NCBI RefSeq assembly: GCF_963677725.1
Contig: NZ_OY782507.1
Coordinates: 1,922,001-1,986,000 of the forward strand
Direction: 5' to 3'
DNA from: an uncultured Cohaesibacter sp.
GTDB lineage: Bacteria > Pseudomonadota > Alphaproteobacteria > Rhizobiales > Cohaesibacteraceae
Length of the DNA: 64,000 nt
The position numbers and the translations under genes are program-made. The notes below the pieces were generated by a model. The model did no database searches, was not told the origin of the DNA, and saw nothing but the letters and a program-made list of their open reading frames with translations. Positions 45,365-53,549 of the stretch are shown piece after piece. The first letter of the stretch is position 1. Each line of letters opens with the position of its first letter.

Positions 45365-46819
45365 TTAATTGCCCTCACTCTGAAATAGTGCGTGCGAGCG
45401 CTTGAGAAGGCCATCAGTCTCGGCGGCCAGATACTGATAGACCTCTTCATTGATCCGTTTGTAAAGTGCAACATAGTCCGGCACTGGTTCGAACATGTCC
45501 TTGCGCCGCACCATCTTGTCGATGGCGTCCTGCCGGTTGGCATGGATGCCGAGAGCCAGTGCGGTGCAGATGGCAGCCCCCATGCTAGCCGAGCCATTGA
45601 CCGCGTTGCGATAGGCGGGCAGCCCGAAGACATCAGCAAAGATTTGCATGAAAAGATCGCCGTTCGAGCCGCCGCCGCTGACAATGATCTGTGTGGGCAC
45701 GACGCCGCATTCATCGCACATGGCTTGGGCGTTGTTTTTCATGGTCAGCGCGATGCCTTCGAGCAACGAGCGGAACATATGCGGCCCCTTGTGGGTGCCA
45801 TTGAAGCCGATCATCACGCCGCGCTCATGCAGCCGGGAGGGATGAGCGAGCCAATGCAACAGGGTGTAGAGACCGTTGCAACCCGGAGCCACCTCTTGGG
45901 CTGCGCGTTTGTTGAGATAGTCTTCCGGTGTCAAGCCCTCGGCCTCAGCTTCGCGGTCGATGTCGCTGCCCATCAGGTCCTTGATCCAGGAGACCGTCGA
46001 CATACCCCGGCGGATGCCCGCACTCTCATAAAGAAACTCGCCGGGTACAGCGCCGGGATTGGCAAAGAAGCTGGTCGCATCCTGCCGGTTTTCCTCGCCG
46101 ACCATCATCGAGGTGATATAGGTGCCAAGGGAAATCAGCACGGTGCCATCATTGACAAGGCCTGCGCCCAAGCCTTCGACCGCCTTGTCATTGGCGGTGG
46201 CAACCACGGGCAAGCCTTCGGGAATGCCGGTTGCCTGCGCCGCGAAGGCACTGACATGGCCAAGGATGGAGGCCGGGTCGACCAGATCAAACAGCATATC
46301 ACGCGGGGTGGTGTAGCTGTCGAACAAGTCCTTGTCCTTGAACCAGTCGAGGGTGACAGGGTCGATAGGCCAGGGGCCAACATAATTGCTGCGCGTGTCC
46401 TTTCTCTCTCCGGTCAGGCGATGGGTGAGATAGCCTGTTGAGGTGGTCACATATCTGACCGTATCATCGTCGTGCTGATAAGGTCGGGAGAGACGCAGAT
46501 CCATCCAGCTTTGCACGGGAGAGGCAAGTGTCCCATCTTCGCGTATCAGGGCGCGGCAGCAGCGGATCGAGCCCAGGCCGACCCCTGCAATGGCGCTCCT
46601 GTCGTCCTCAAATTTGGCGAACAGGGCCTTACAGGCCTCTTTGAGGCTGTCCCATAGGTTGTCATCGGGATGTTCGGCGCGCTCGTCGCCATATAGATGG
46701 ATGGGGCGCAGCTTGACTGTGTGAGAGCAGAGCTCATATCCGAAAAAATCGAATATCGCGACCTTGGTGCTCTGGGTCCCGCCATCGATTGTCAGGATAT
46801 AGCGTTTGTCTCGTTGCAT
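45365..46819 (-). CDS. FGGY-family carbohydrate kinase
   Basis: 484 residues from the ATG at 46819, chosen for the GGGAGGAG site upstream; an in-frame ATG at 46888 would overlap the SDR gene. The phosphate-binding TIDGGTQSTKVAIFD lies at residues 9-23. The catalytic aspartate is in VATANDKAVEGLGAG, then GTYITSM and the signature VSGGGSNGDLFMQIFADVFGLP near 385, and GSASMGAAICTALALG. Closest in style to ribulokinase/xylulokinase-like kinases, but not assignable. It follows an SDR and an FAD oxidase gene, so it probably phosphorylates a keto-sugar or sugar acid that these produce. Confidence 0.92.
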   Translation of the reverse strand: MQRDKRYILTIDGGTQSTKVAIFDFFGYELCSHTVKLRPIHLYGDERAEHPDDNLWDSLKEACKALFAKFEDDRSAIAGVGLGSIRCCRALIREDGTLASPVQSWMDLRLSRPYQHDDDTVRYVTTSTGYLTHRLTGERKDTRSNYVGPWPIDPVTLDWFKDKDLFDSYTTPRDMLFDLVDPASILGHVSAFAAQATGIPEGLPVVATANDKAVEGLGAGLVNDGTVLISLGTYITSMMVGEENRQDATSFFANPGAVPGEFLYESAGIRRGMSTVSWIKDLMGSDIDREAEAEGLTPEDYLNKRAAQEVAPGCNGLYTLLHWLAHPSRLHERGVMIGFNGTHKGPHMFRSLLEGIALTMKNNAQAMCDECGVVPTQIIVSGGGSNGDLFMQIFADVFGLPAYRNAVNGSASMGAAICTALALGIHANRQDAIDKMVRRKDMFEPVPDYVALYKRINEEVYQYLAAETDGLLKRSHALFQSEGN

Positions 46820-46884
46820 CAAAGTGTCTCCTCCCAAGGGAAAGGCCGAGCCAACCGGAATGATGTCATCCCGGTCTGCAAGGT

Positions 46885-47664
46885 TCATCGCATCAAATAG
46901 CCGCCATCAACGGTTAGCACCGTGCCATTGACATAGTCCGAAGCCGGGCTGGCAAGAAAGACCGTGGCACCCATCAGATCCGTAGCCCGCCCCCATCGGT
47001 TGGCCGGGATATGGGAAATAATTTCGGCGTTGCGCTTGTCATTCTTGCGGGTCATTTCCGTCATCGGCGTCGCATAATAACCCGGAGCAATGGCATTGAC
47101 CTGAATGTTGAACTGGGCCAACTCATCGCACATGGCCTTGGTCAGGCCAACAATGCCATGCTTGGTCGAAGCATAGGCCGGGGACCATTTGCCACCAAGG
47201 AACGAATAGAGCGAGGCTATATTGATGATTTTGCCGCTCTGTTGCTCGATCATGTGACTGCAGGCCTCGTGGATCATCTCAAAGGCGGCGGTCAGATTGA
47301 CCGAGACCATCTTGTCCCACTGACTGCGGCGGAATTTTGTAACGTCTTTTTCGTTGATCAAGATGCCGGCGCAGTTGATCAGAATGTCGATGCTGCCCCA
47401 CCTCTTGACGCAGGCATCAACGACGCGTTTGCACTCGCCTTCTTTGGAAATATCAGCTTCGATAAATGCATAATCCACGCCGCAAGCTTCGACGCGGGAT
47501 TTGGTGGTGCCGTCATCATCCATCAGGCTGGGAACCATGACATTGGCCCCCGCCTTGGCCAGCGCGGTCGAGAAAGCCACCCCAAGACCTCCATTGCCAC
47601 CGGTCACGACAGCATTGCGGCCTTTGCAAGAGAAAAAGTCCATGTTGAAATCAGAGAGTTCCAT
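46885..47664 (-). CDS. SDR oxidoreductase, gluconate 5-dehydrogenase/KduD-like
   Basis: 259 residues from the ATG at 47664 (AAGGAGG nine bases upstream); the open frame extends further but without protein-like sequence. TGGNGGLG at about residues 21-28, NCAG near 95, catalytic serine in NIASLYSF and YASTK near 168, with VDGGYLMR at the end. The pattern WSPAYASTKHGIVGLTKAMCDELAQFNIQVNAIAPGYYATPMTE is typical of 2-keto-gluconate and deoxygluconate dehydrogenases. It lies between the FAD oxidase and the kinase on the same strand. Confidence 0.92.
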   Translation of the reverse strand: MELSDFNMDFFSCKGRNAVVTGGNGGLGVAFSTALAKAGANVMVPSLMDDDGTTKSRVEACGVDYAFIEADISKEGECKRVVDACVKRWGSIDILINCAGILINEKDVTKFRRSQWDKMVSVNLTAAFEMIHEACSHMIEQQSGKIINIASLYSFLGGKWSPAYASTKHGIVGLTKAMCDELAQFNIQVNAIAPGYYATPMTEMTRKNDKRNAEIISHIPANRWGRATDLMGATVFLASPASDYVNGTVLTVDGGYLMR

Positions 47665-47890
47665 TGCATTGTTCCTCCTTGATCTTATTGAGCAATTGAT
47701 CAACCAATGCGAGAGCATCGCCCGGCTCGCAGCAACCGCGCCGCCCAAAGCGTCGGCCAACGGCTGGAGGCATTGAAATTGCGCTGAACGTCGCGTCCGC
47801 ACTGTCCTCCAGACATTGCGACAAAGTACACCATAAAAGGGAACGCCATAGCAGGCAAAGAATGCCTCCCTTTGCATCACTTCGATGGCC

Positions 47891-49375
47891 CTAGCTTTCG
47901 TCCTGATAGATATATTTTTTGACTTCGTCCTGCGGGAAAATGGTCCCATGGTTCATAATGCCGTTTGGATCGAAGGCTTCCTTGAGCTTTTCGAGCATGT
48001 AATAGGCAGAACCATGTTCATCTCTTGTCCATTCGGAGCGATATTTGCCGATGCCGTGATGGTGGCACATGGACCCACCATGCTTGATGGTTTCCTCCAC
48101 GATGATCTTCTGGATCGGATGATGATAGACAAGCAGTTCATCCTGCGGGGCACAGCGGATGTCGTAATTATAGACGAAATACATATTCGTGCCGTTGATG
48201 TAGGAGTGGGACGAATGCCCGCCCAATAGTGTGAGATCATCAGCGCGATCAAACTCTTTGCGGATGCGGGCAATCACCCGGTCATAGATGATAGGTATTG
48301 TTTCCCAGTCAGCCGAGATCTCGGTGGTGAAGCCCGCGTGGCTGTCGCTTTTGCGCATGGCTTCAAACTCATCGTCAATGTCCTTCTGGGACCAGTTGAG
48401 ATGGTTGAACCAGTTTTCAATAAGGGCGCTGTCCACCTCCTTGATGATGCCATCCTGGAAGGTCTCAACAGCGGCCTTGATGCCAGCGCCGGTTGCTTCG
48501 ACAAGGCCTTTGGGGCCTTCTGCCATGAAGAGCAGGACGCATTTGTTGTCATGGAAGTGAGAAAAATGCTGGGCCGCGTCTTCTTCAGAATAGACACGGG
48601 CGACAGAGGGACGATAGCCATTGACCATCACTTCGCGCAGGATCTTGATGCCGGTGTCGACATCCTTGACCAGATAGCCATAGAATTTGTTGTTTTCCGG
48701 GTAATATCTGAAGATCTTGACAGTGACTTCGGTGATGTAGCACAGCGCCCCTTCATTGCCGATGACAATGTGGCGAATGTCCGGACCGCCTGCGCGGCGA
48801 GACACATTCTTGATGCGCGAAATGGTGCCATCGGGGAAGACCGCTTCCAGCCCGACCACCATATCCTCGATGCCGCCATAAAGGGTCGATAACTGACCGA
48901 TGGAACGGGTGGCCACCAGTCCGCCATATTTGGCGACCGGCTTGGACTGAGGCGAATGTCCGGTGGTGAACCCAATCTTGCGCGATTCATCTTCAAGCTG
49001 CTGCAAAGGCACACCAGCCTGCACGGTCGCCTGACTGTTATAGGGATCGAGCTTGATGATCTTGTCGAGCTTTAGCGTGTCGACGACCAAAGTCACCTCT
49101 TTCCAGTTTTCGAGCCCGCCTTCGGTCGCGGTCATGCCTGCACGTGGAATGACATTGATATTGTTTTCGTTGCAGAATTTCAGGATCTCGGCAACTTGCC
49201 CGGCATCTTTTGGATAGACGATAGCAATGGGGGCCGGAACGTCTAGCACGTTGCGCGCCTTGGCATATTTCTTGTAGCGGTCTGCAGACGCTTCATACAA
49301 AGCATCCGGATCGGTGTTGATCTGTTTGGCTGGTAGGATGGTTGCAAGTTGGTTCAGAAGCGTGGCGGCGTCCAA
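47891..49375 (-). CDS. FAD-binding oxidase (VAO/PCMH fold, alkylglycerone-phosphate-synthase-like)
   Basis: About 494 residues if translation begins at TTG 49375, which has GGAG eight bases before it; the longer version from 49399 would place that ribosome site inside the gene. The FAD domain reads PIAIVYPKDAGQVAEILKFCNENNINVIPRAGMTATEGG near residue 55, then ATVQAGVPLQQLEDESRKIGFTTGHSPQS and IGNEGALCYITEVTVKIF. The C-terminal cap has MCHHHGIGKYRSEW near 455, the histidine-rich motif of the alkylglycerone-phosphate synthase and lactate/glycolate oxidase group. It probably oxidises a hydroxy acid or polyol. It starts the three-gene operon and is divergent from an RpiR-type regulator. Confidence 0.9.
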   Translation of the reverse strand: MDAATLLNQLATILPAKQINTDPDALYEASADRYKKYAKARNVLDVPAPIAIVYPKDAGQVAEILKFCNENNINVIPRAGMTATEGGLENWKEVTLVVDTLKLDKIIKLDPYNSQATVQAGVPLQQLEDESRKIGFTTGHSPQSKPVAKYGGLVATRSIGQLSTLYGGIEDMVVGLEAVFPDGTISRIKNVSRRAGGPDIRHIVIGNEGALCYITEVTVKIFRYYPENNKFYGYLVKDVDTGIKILREVMVNGYRPSVARVYSEEDAAQHFSHFHDNKCVLLFMAEGPKGLVEATGAGIKAAVETFQDGIIKEVDSALIENWFNHLNWSQKDIDDEFEAMRKSDSHAGFTTEISADWETIPIIYDRVIARIRKEFDRADDLTLLGGHSSHSYINGTNMYFVYNYDIRCAPQDELLVYHHPIQKIIVEETIKHGGSMCHHHGIGKYRSEWTRDEHGSAYYMLEKLKEAFDPNGIMNHGTIFPQDEVKKYIYQDES

Positions 49376-49697
49376 TTGTCTTTCTCCTGTTGGAACCATC
49401 CACGCGCAAGGCTCTGGCGCGGATGGAGTCTGTTCCAGTTTGCTTGGTGTCGGGCCGATGGGACGGCAGCCGCATCACTCGAGCAAGCATAGTGGAAAGT
49501 TTCATTCGCTCTGCTGGCAGGGTAGGACTGAATGGAAAATTACTCAAAATATTGCGATATATTTTCTATCATTTGTGCACAATTTGGCGGTTATGCGGAA
49601 AATTTTCTATCCTTCTTACGGAAAATTTTCCGTTTCACTTGCGCTTTTGAACCGAGACTTGTTACCATTGCCGGGCAATGCAGACAGGACGGTTCCA
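49376..49697. other. 322-bp divergent control region between the FAD oxidase and RpiR-type regulator
   Basis: The half nearest the regulator (49531-49640) is very AT-rich and contains repeated GGAAAATTTTC elements listed separately. No gene is supported. Confidence 0.6.
49596..49632. promoter_or_regulatory. paired palindromes, candidate RpiR-type operators
   Basis: CGGAAAATTTTCCG at 49619-49632 is a perfect 14-bp palindrome, and CGGAAAATTTTC begins a near copy at 49596-49607. The two are spaced 23 bases start to start, about two helical turns. A third partial copy, GGAAAATTAC, lies around 49535. Tandem AAAATTTT-centred sites fit SIS-domain regulators. They sit between the divergent FAD-oxidase operon and the regulator, so both could be controlled. 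Confidence 0.65.
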
Positions 49698-50402
49698 ATG
49701 ATCAATATCGACTTTGGCATTCTCAATCCTCTGGAGAAGAAAATCCATGCGGCGCTGACCGAAGAGAGCAAGAAGGTCGAAACGATCCGCATCACCGATG
49801 CCGCAGCCTTATGCGATTGCTCGGTGTCGAAAATCTCCAAATTCACCAAGAAGCTCGGCTTTTCCAACTATAAACAATATCTGGATTTTCTGTATGGCCG
49901 CACCCAGTTGCGGGCCGATCACTCGTCTGAACTGGATCGACTGGAAAACTTCATCCAGTCTTTCGACAGCCAGAAAGTGCGCGATGTTGCCAAGCTGATT
50001 GCTGAGAAGGACAAGCTGGTTTTGCTGGGCTATGGGCCATCCTATGTCTGCGCCCAGTATTTTGAATATCGCCTCAAGACCTGCAGCAACAAGGCAACCA
50101 TTGCAATGCCGGACGAATGGTCGGCACGGACGATGATCGACGCCAATAGCCTGCTTCTAATCCTGACAGTCACCGGCAGCTTCAAGAGTTTTGCCGATAT
50201 CTACAAGGACAGCGAAGAAAAGGGAGGCAGCGTTGCGTTGATCGTCGAGGAGTATAATCCCGATCTCATCCGGCAATATGACAAGATCTTTTGCCTGACG
50301 CGGGATGTTCAGTCGCGCGGCCTTAAGCCCTATGAGAAGAACCGCACGTTGTTTTTCATCTTCATGGAAGAGGTGATCCGGGAATTGACGCGGATGACCT
50401 GA
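49698..50402 (+). CDS. RpiR/MurR-family regulator with SIS sugar-phosphate domain
   Basis: 234 residues from the ATG at 49698 (AGGA upstream). The N-terminal helix-turn-helix (residues about 10-65) is shorter than usual: NPLEKKIHAALTEESKKVETIRITDAAALCDCSVSKISKFTKKLGFSNYKQYLDFLYG. The SIS domain follows (LVLLGYGPSYVCAQYFEYRLKTCSNKA near 110, LLLILTVTGSFKSFADIYKDSEEKGGSVALIVEEYN near 160). It probably senses a phosphorylated sugar made by the FGGY kinase of the divergent operon, and acts through the repeated palindromes upstream. Confidence 0.88.
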   Translation: MINIDFGILNPLEKKIHAALTEESKKVETIRITDAAALCDCSVSKISKFTKKLGFSNYKQYLDFLYGRTQLRADHSSELDRLENFIQSFDSQKVRDVAKLIAEKDKLVLLGYGPSYVCAQYFEYRLKTCSNKATIAMPDEWSARTMIDANSLLLILTVTGSFKSFADIYKDSEEKGGSVALIVEEYNPDLIRQYDKIFCLTRDVQSRGLKPYEKNRTLFFIFMEEVIRELTRMT

Positions 50403-50431
50403 TCCGGCCGCGCCGCATTGGCTCTTGCGCC

Positions 50432-51238
50432 TTATCTTAAGGCACAGCGATCGGTGACAACGGTCATGAAGCGGTGCTTGCCCTGATGCAAATGCAGGCA
50501 GGTCAATGGCCCACCGCCCACCGCCTTGGTGTCGATGCCGATGCGGCCCTTGCCCATGCGAGGCATCGGGGCCGGACTGTGACCATGCACGACCAACCGA
50601 TCCGAGGCTTGCTCCTTGACGAGAAAGTCGTCTCGAATCCAGAGCATGTCCACTTCTTCCTGCGCCCCAATAGGCACCCCAACCCGCAAGCCTGCATGGA
50701 CGAAATGGGCTTCCGGGATGGTCAATGACAGGGGCAAGGCTTTAAGGTAGGCGATATGCTCGGGCGGAATGTGTGCCTCCATCGCCGCCGTCAAATCAGC
50801 CTCAGTTCCTCCCTCAGCCCTCAGTTTGTCGCAATCGATGCCATAGGACAACAAGGTTTCGCGACCACCCCAATCGAGCCAATGGGCATCGAGGTCGGGA
50901 TGATTGATAAAGTCCAGAAATGCCTGATCGTGATTGCCGCAAAGGCTGAGACGCTCGATTGTCGCGGGCAACGCGGACAGGCAATGATCGAGCACGCTTT
51001 TGCTCTCATCCCCGCGATCCACCAGATCGCCGAGATAAAGGATCAACTTGGTGCCGGTAAGATCGGCGCAGACCTCAAGGATGCGGGCTTCCATCTTTTG
51101 CTGCACATCAAGACAGCCATGCACATCGCCGATGGCAAAGATATGGTCTGGCGCAACAGGTAGGGAGAGACGGGCACGTCCACCTTTGCCCTCAACCAGA
51201 TTGACGGCTTGGTTCACCACAGAAGATCCTTTGGTCAT
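50432..51238 (-). CDS. calcineurin-like metallophosphatase (PPP type)
   Basis: 268 residues from the ATG at 51238 (GAGGGACG upstream). Motifs in order: IFAIGDVHGCLDVQQ near residue 35, LYLGDLVDRGDES near 65, LCGNHDQAF near 95, and late histidines in HFVHAGLRVGVP near 187 and LVVHGHSPAP near 222. These form the di-metal site of serine/threonine protein phosphatase-like enzymes (PrpA/ApaH group). Substrate may be a phosphoprotein or dinucleoside polyphosphate. Convergent with the RpiR-type gene, divergent from the ABC operon. Confidence 0.9.
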   Translation of the reverse strand: MTKGSSVVNQAVNLVEGKGGRARLSLPVAPDHIFAIGDVHGCLDVQQKMEARILEVCADLTGTKLILYLGDLVDRGDESKSVLDHCLSALPATIERLSLCGNHDQAFLDFINHPDLDAHWLDWGGRETLLSYGIDCDKLRAEGGTEADLTAAMEAHIPPEHIAYLKALPLSLTIPEAHFVHAGLRVGVPIGAQEEVDMLWIRDDFLVKEQASDRLVVHGHSPAPMPRMGKGRIGIDTKAVGGGPLTCLHLHQGKHRFMTVVTDRCALR

Positions 51239-51513
51239 GTTCGTCCCTCGTCCTCCATGCGCCTTCATAAAATCTGCCGATGCTGCTTTGTAGCCGGATT
51301 TGACCTCCAAACCAACTGACAATCAGACGGATCCTCCAACATGCAAGCCGACTGGTTCGCTCCCTGCCTGTCAGCGCGTGTGCCAACCATAGTCATGCCG
51401 ACAGCTTCATCCATCTGTCACAAAACTGATACGCAAACGTCATTTACACATTTTAGAACGCAGTGACTCTTATCCACTTCATCCTTTGCCAAGCCCTTTA
51501 GCAAGCCTTTTTA

Positions 51514-52596
51514 ATGACCCACTCATCACAATCGCCTCTGGCCCTGTCGATCCGCGCGCTTTGCATGAGCTATGGTGAGGAACAGGTGCTGTTCGACATC
51601 GACGTCGATCTGGCAGCAGGTCAGGTGCTGGGGCTGTTGGGACCGTCGGGCTGTGGCAAAACGACCCTGCTGCGTCTGATTTCCGGCCTGCTGATGCCCG
51701 ATGACGGACAGATCGAGATTGCCGGGCGGATCGTGGCGGACCGTGCCAGGGGCATAGCCCAACCGCCAGAACAGCGTGGTCTGGGCATGGTGTTTCAAGA
51801 TTATGCGCTCTGGCCGCATCTCTCGGTCGCGCGCAATGTGGCCTTTCCGCTTGAAATGCAAAGGATCCCAGCAGCCGAATGCAAAAGCCGGGTGATGACC
51901 GCCCTCGACCGGGTGGGGCTTGGAGCGATGGCCGATCGTCGCCCGTCGGATCTGTCAGGGGGGCAGCAGCAACGCGTCGCCATTGCCAGAGCGATCGTTG
52001 CCGAGCCGCCCTTGGTCTTGTTTGACGAACCGTTGTCGAACCTTGACCGCGAGTTGCGCGAGACGATGATTGATGAATTGGGCGATCTGGTCGCTGATCT
52101 CAATCTCAGTGCGGTTTATGTGACCCATGATCACTCCGAGGCGCTAACCCTGTCGCACAAGGTCGCGGTGATGCAGGGTGGACGGATCGAGCAATTGGCA
52201 TCCCCCGATGCTCTGATCCACGCGCCCGCCAGTGCAGCGGTGGCGGATTTTCTGCGCCTTGGCAGCCTGTTGCCTGCCCGGCGGACTGTTGATGGCTGGG
52301 TTATCGAGCCATCGAACATCCCCCTGCCCGCCTCTGGGTTAACAGCAATGACCGGCGAACGGGCGCAAGTGCTGTTGCCCGAACAGGCCCTGCGCCTTGA
52401 CGGTTCGGGCTCTCACCGCCTTGAAGCGCAAGTGGTCCGCAGCCAGACCCGCACGACGGGTCGGGCCCTTAGCATGAAGATCTGCGGTACGGATCATCTG
52501 GTCCGATTGCTCAGCCCGATGAAAGCCAACCCCGGTGACAAGCTGGACCTGACCTATTCCCCTCAAGACCTGCGCTGGTTCCCTGCCGCGCCCTAA
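51514..52596 (+). CDS. ABC transporter ATP-binding protein, FbpC/AfuC type
   Basis: 360 residues. Walker A GPSGCGKTT near residue 43, Q-loop GMVFQDYALWPHLSV, signature [19 protein letters not shown], Walker [17 protein letters not shown], switch VTHDHSEAL, and a C-terminal TOBE-like domain (QVLLPEQALRLDGSGS). Ferric iron importers use this type, as do phosphonate and hexose-phosphate importers. The ribosome site is weak (AAGCC). First gene of a three-gene operon in the uncommon order ATPase, binding protein, permease. Confidence 0.92.
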   Translation: MTHSSQSPLALSIRALCMSYGEEQVLFDIDVDLAAGQVLGLLGPSGCGKTTLLRLISGLLMPDDGQIEIAGRIVADRARGIAQPPEQRGLGMVFQDYALWPHLSVARNVAFPLEMQRIPAAECKSRVMTALDRVGLGAMADRRPSDLSGGQQQRVAIARAIVAEPPLVLFDEPLSNLDRELRETMIDELGDLVADLNLSAVYVTHDHSEALTLSHKVAVMQGGRIEQLASPDALIHAPASAAVADFLRLGSLLPARRTVDGWVIEPSNIPLPASGLTAMTGERAQVLLPEQALRLDGSGSHRLEAQVVRSQTRTTGRALSMKICGTDHLVRLLSPMKANPGDKLDLTYSPQDLRWFPAAP

Positions 52597-52616
52597 TTCA
52601 CCTATAGGAGACTGAC

Positions 52617-53549
52617 ATGCGTAAACTGATCCTTGCCCTTTCTGCTGGCCTTCTGGCCACCACCGCTGCTCATGCGGACATCACCGTCTATTCCGCAGGC
52701 CCTGGTTCTTTGGCCAAAAACCTGATCAAGGGCTTCACCGCCCAAACCGGTATCAAGGCCAACCTGTTTCAGGCCACGACCGGCAAGGTCATGGCCCGTC
52801 TGGAAGCTGAAAGCGCCAATCCGGTGGCTGATGTGGTGATCTCCGCCAGCTGGGGCACCGCCACCGATTTTGAATCAAAGGGCCTGTTGTTGCCCTACAC
52901 CAGCCCGAACGCTGCCACCGTGCCGGATTTCCTGAAAACCGAAGGCGCTGTTGCTCAGGGCGTCGCTGGCATCATCATCGGCTGGAACAGCAAGTCCGGC
53001 ACGCCGAAACCTGCTGACTGGTCCGATCTGGCAAAGCCAGCCTATAAAGACATGATTACCCTGCCTGATCCGGCTGCGTCTGGTGGCACCTACACCCTCG
53101 TGGAAGCCTTCACCGCCAATGGCATGACGGACGTGCTGCAGGGTCTCAAGGACAATGGCGCGATTGTTGCCGGAGCCAACAAAGCGGCTCTCAACCCCGT
53201 CCTTCAGGGTGCAAAAGCAGCCGTTTTCGCTGGTGTTGACTATATCACCATGGGGGCTGCTGCCAAAGGTGAGAGCGTGGAAGCCATCTTCCCGACCTCA
53301 GGCACCGTGGTGGCTCCGCGTCCGATGATGATCCTGAAATCCTCCAAACAGCAGGAAGAAGCCAAGAAGTTCATCGACTATGTTCTCTCGGATGAAGGCC
53401 AGAAAGCCGTTGCCAAGGTTTACCTCATGCCATCGCGTACCGACATCAAAGTTGACCGTCCGCTGATCGGTGATCTGAAACTTCTCTCCAAGGATGGCGC
53501 GCCATCCCGTGAAGAGGTTCTGGCAGGCTTTAAAGGCATCTTCAACTGA
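52617..53549 (+). CDS. ABC transporter periplasmic binding protein, FbpA/AfuA-like
   Basis: 310 residues with signal peptide (residues 1-20, ending AAHA). The mature protein starts DITVYSAGPGSLAKNLIKGFTAQTGIKANLF, then ATTGKVMARLEAESANPVADVVISASWGTA and WSDLAKPAYKDMITLPDPAASGG, the family pattern of ferric/phosphonate/hexose-phosphate binding proteins. The adjacent tyrosine pair that binds iron in FbpA is not evident; only one tyrosine is seen in GVDYITMG. A non-iron anionic ligand is therefore as likely as ferric iron. Strong GGAG site. Confidence 0.9.
   Translation: MRKLILALSAGLLATTAAHADITVYSAGPGSLAKNLIKGFTAQTGIKANLFQATTGKVMARLEAESANPVADVVISASWGTATDFESKGLLLPYTSPNAATVPDFLKTEGAVAQGVAGIIIGWNSKSGTPKPADWSDLAKPAYKDMITLPDPAASGGTYTLVEAFTANGMTDVLQGLKDNGAIVAGANKAALNPVLQGAKAAVFAGVDYITMGAAAKGESVEAIFPTSGTVVAPRPMMILKSSKQQEEAKKFIDYVLSDEGQKAVAKVYLMPSRTDIKVDRPLIGDLKLLSKDGAPSREEVLAGFKGIFN

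Noticed and set aside
51450-51457. TTTAGAA near the Fbp-like operon
   Set aside because: Only the left half of an Irr element; the right half does not match.
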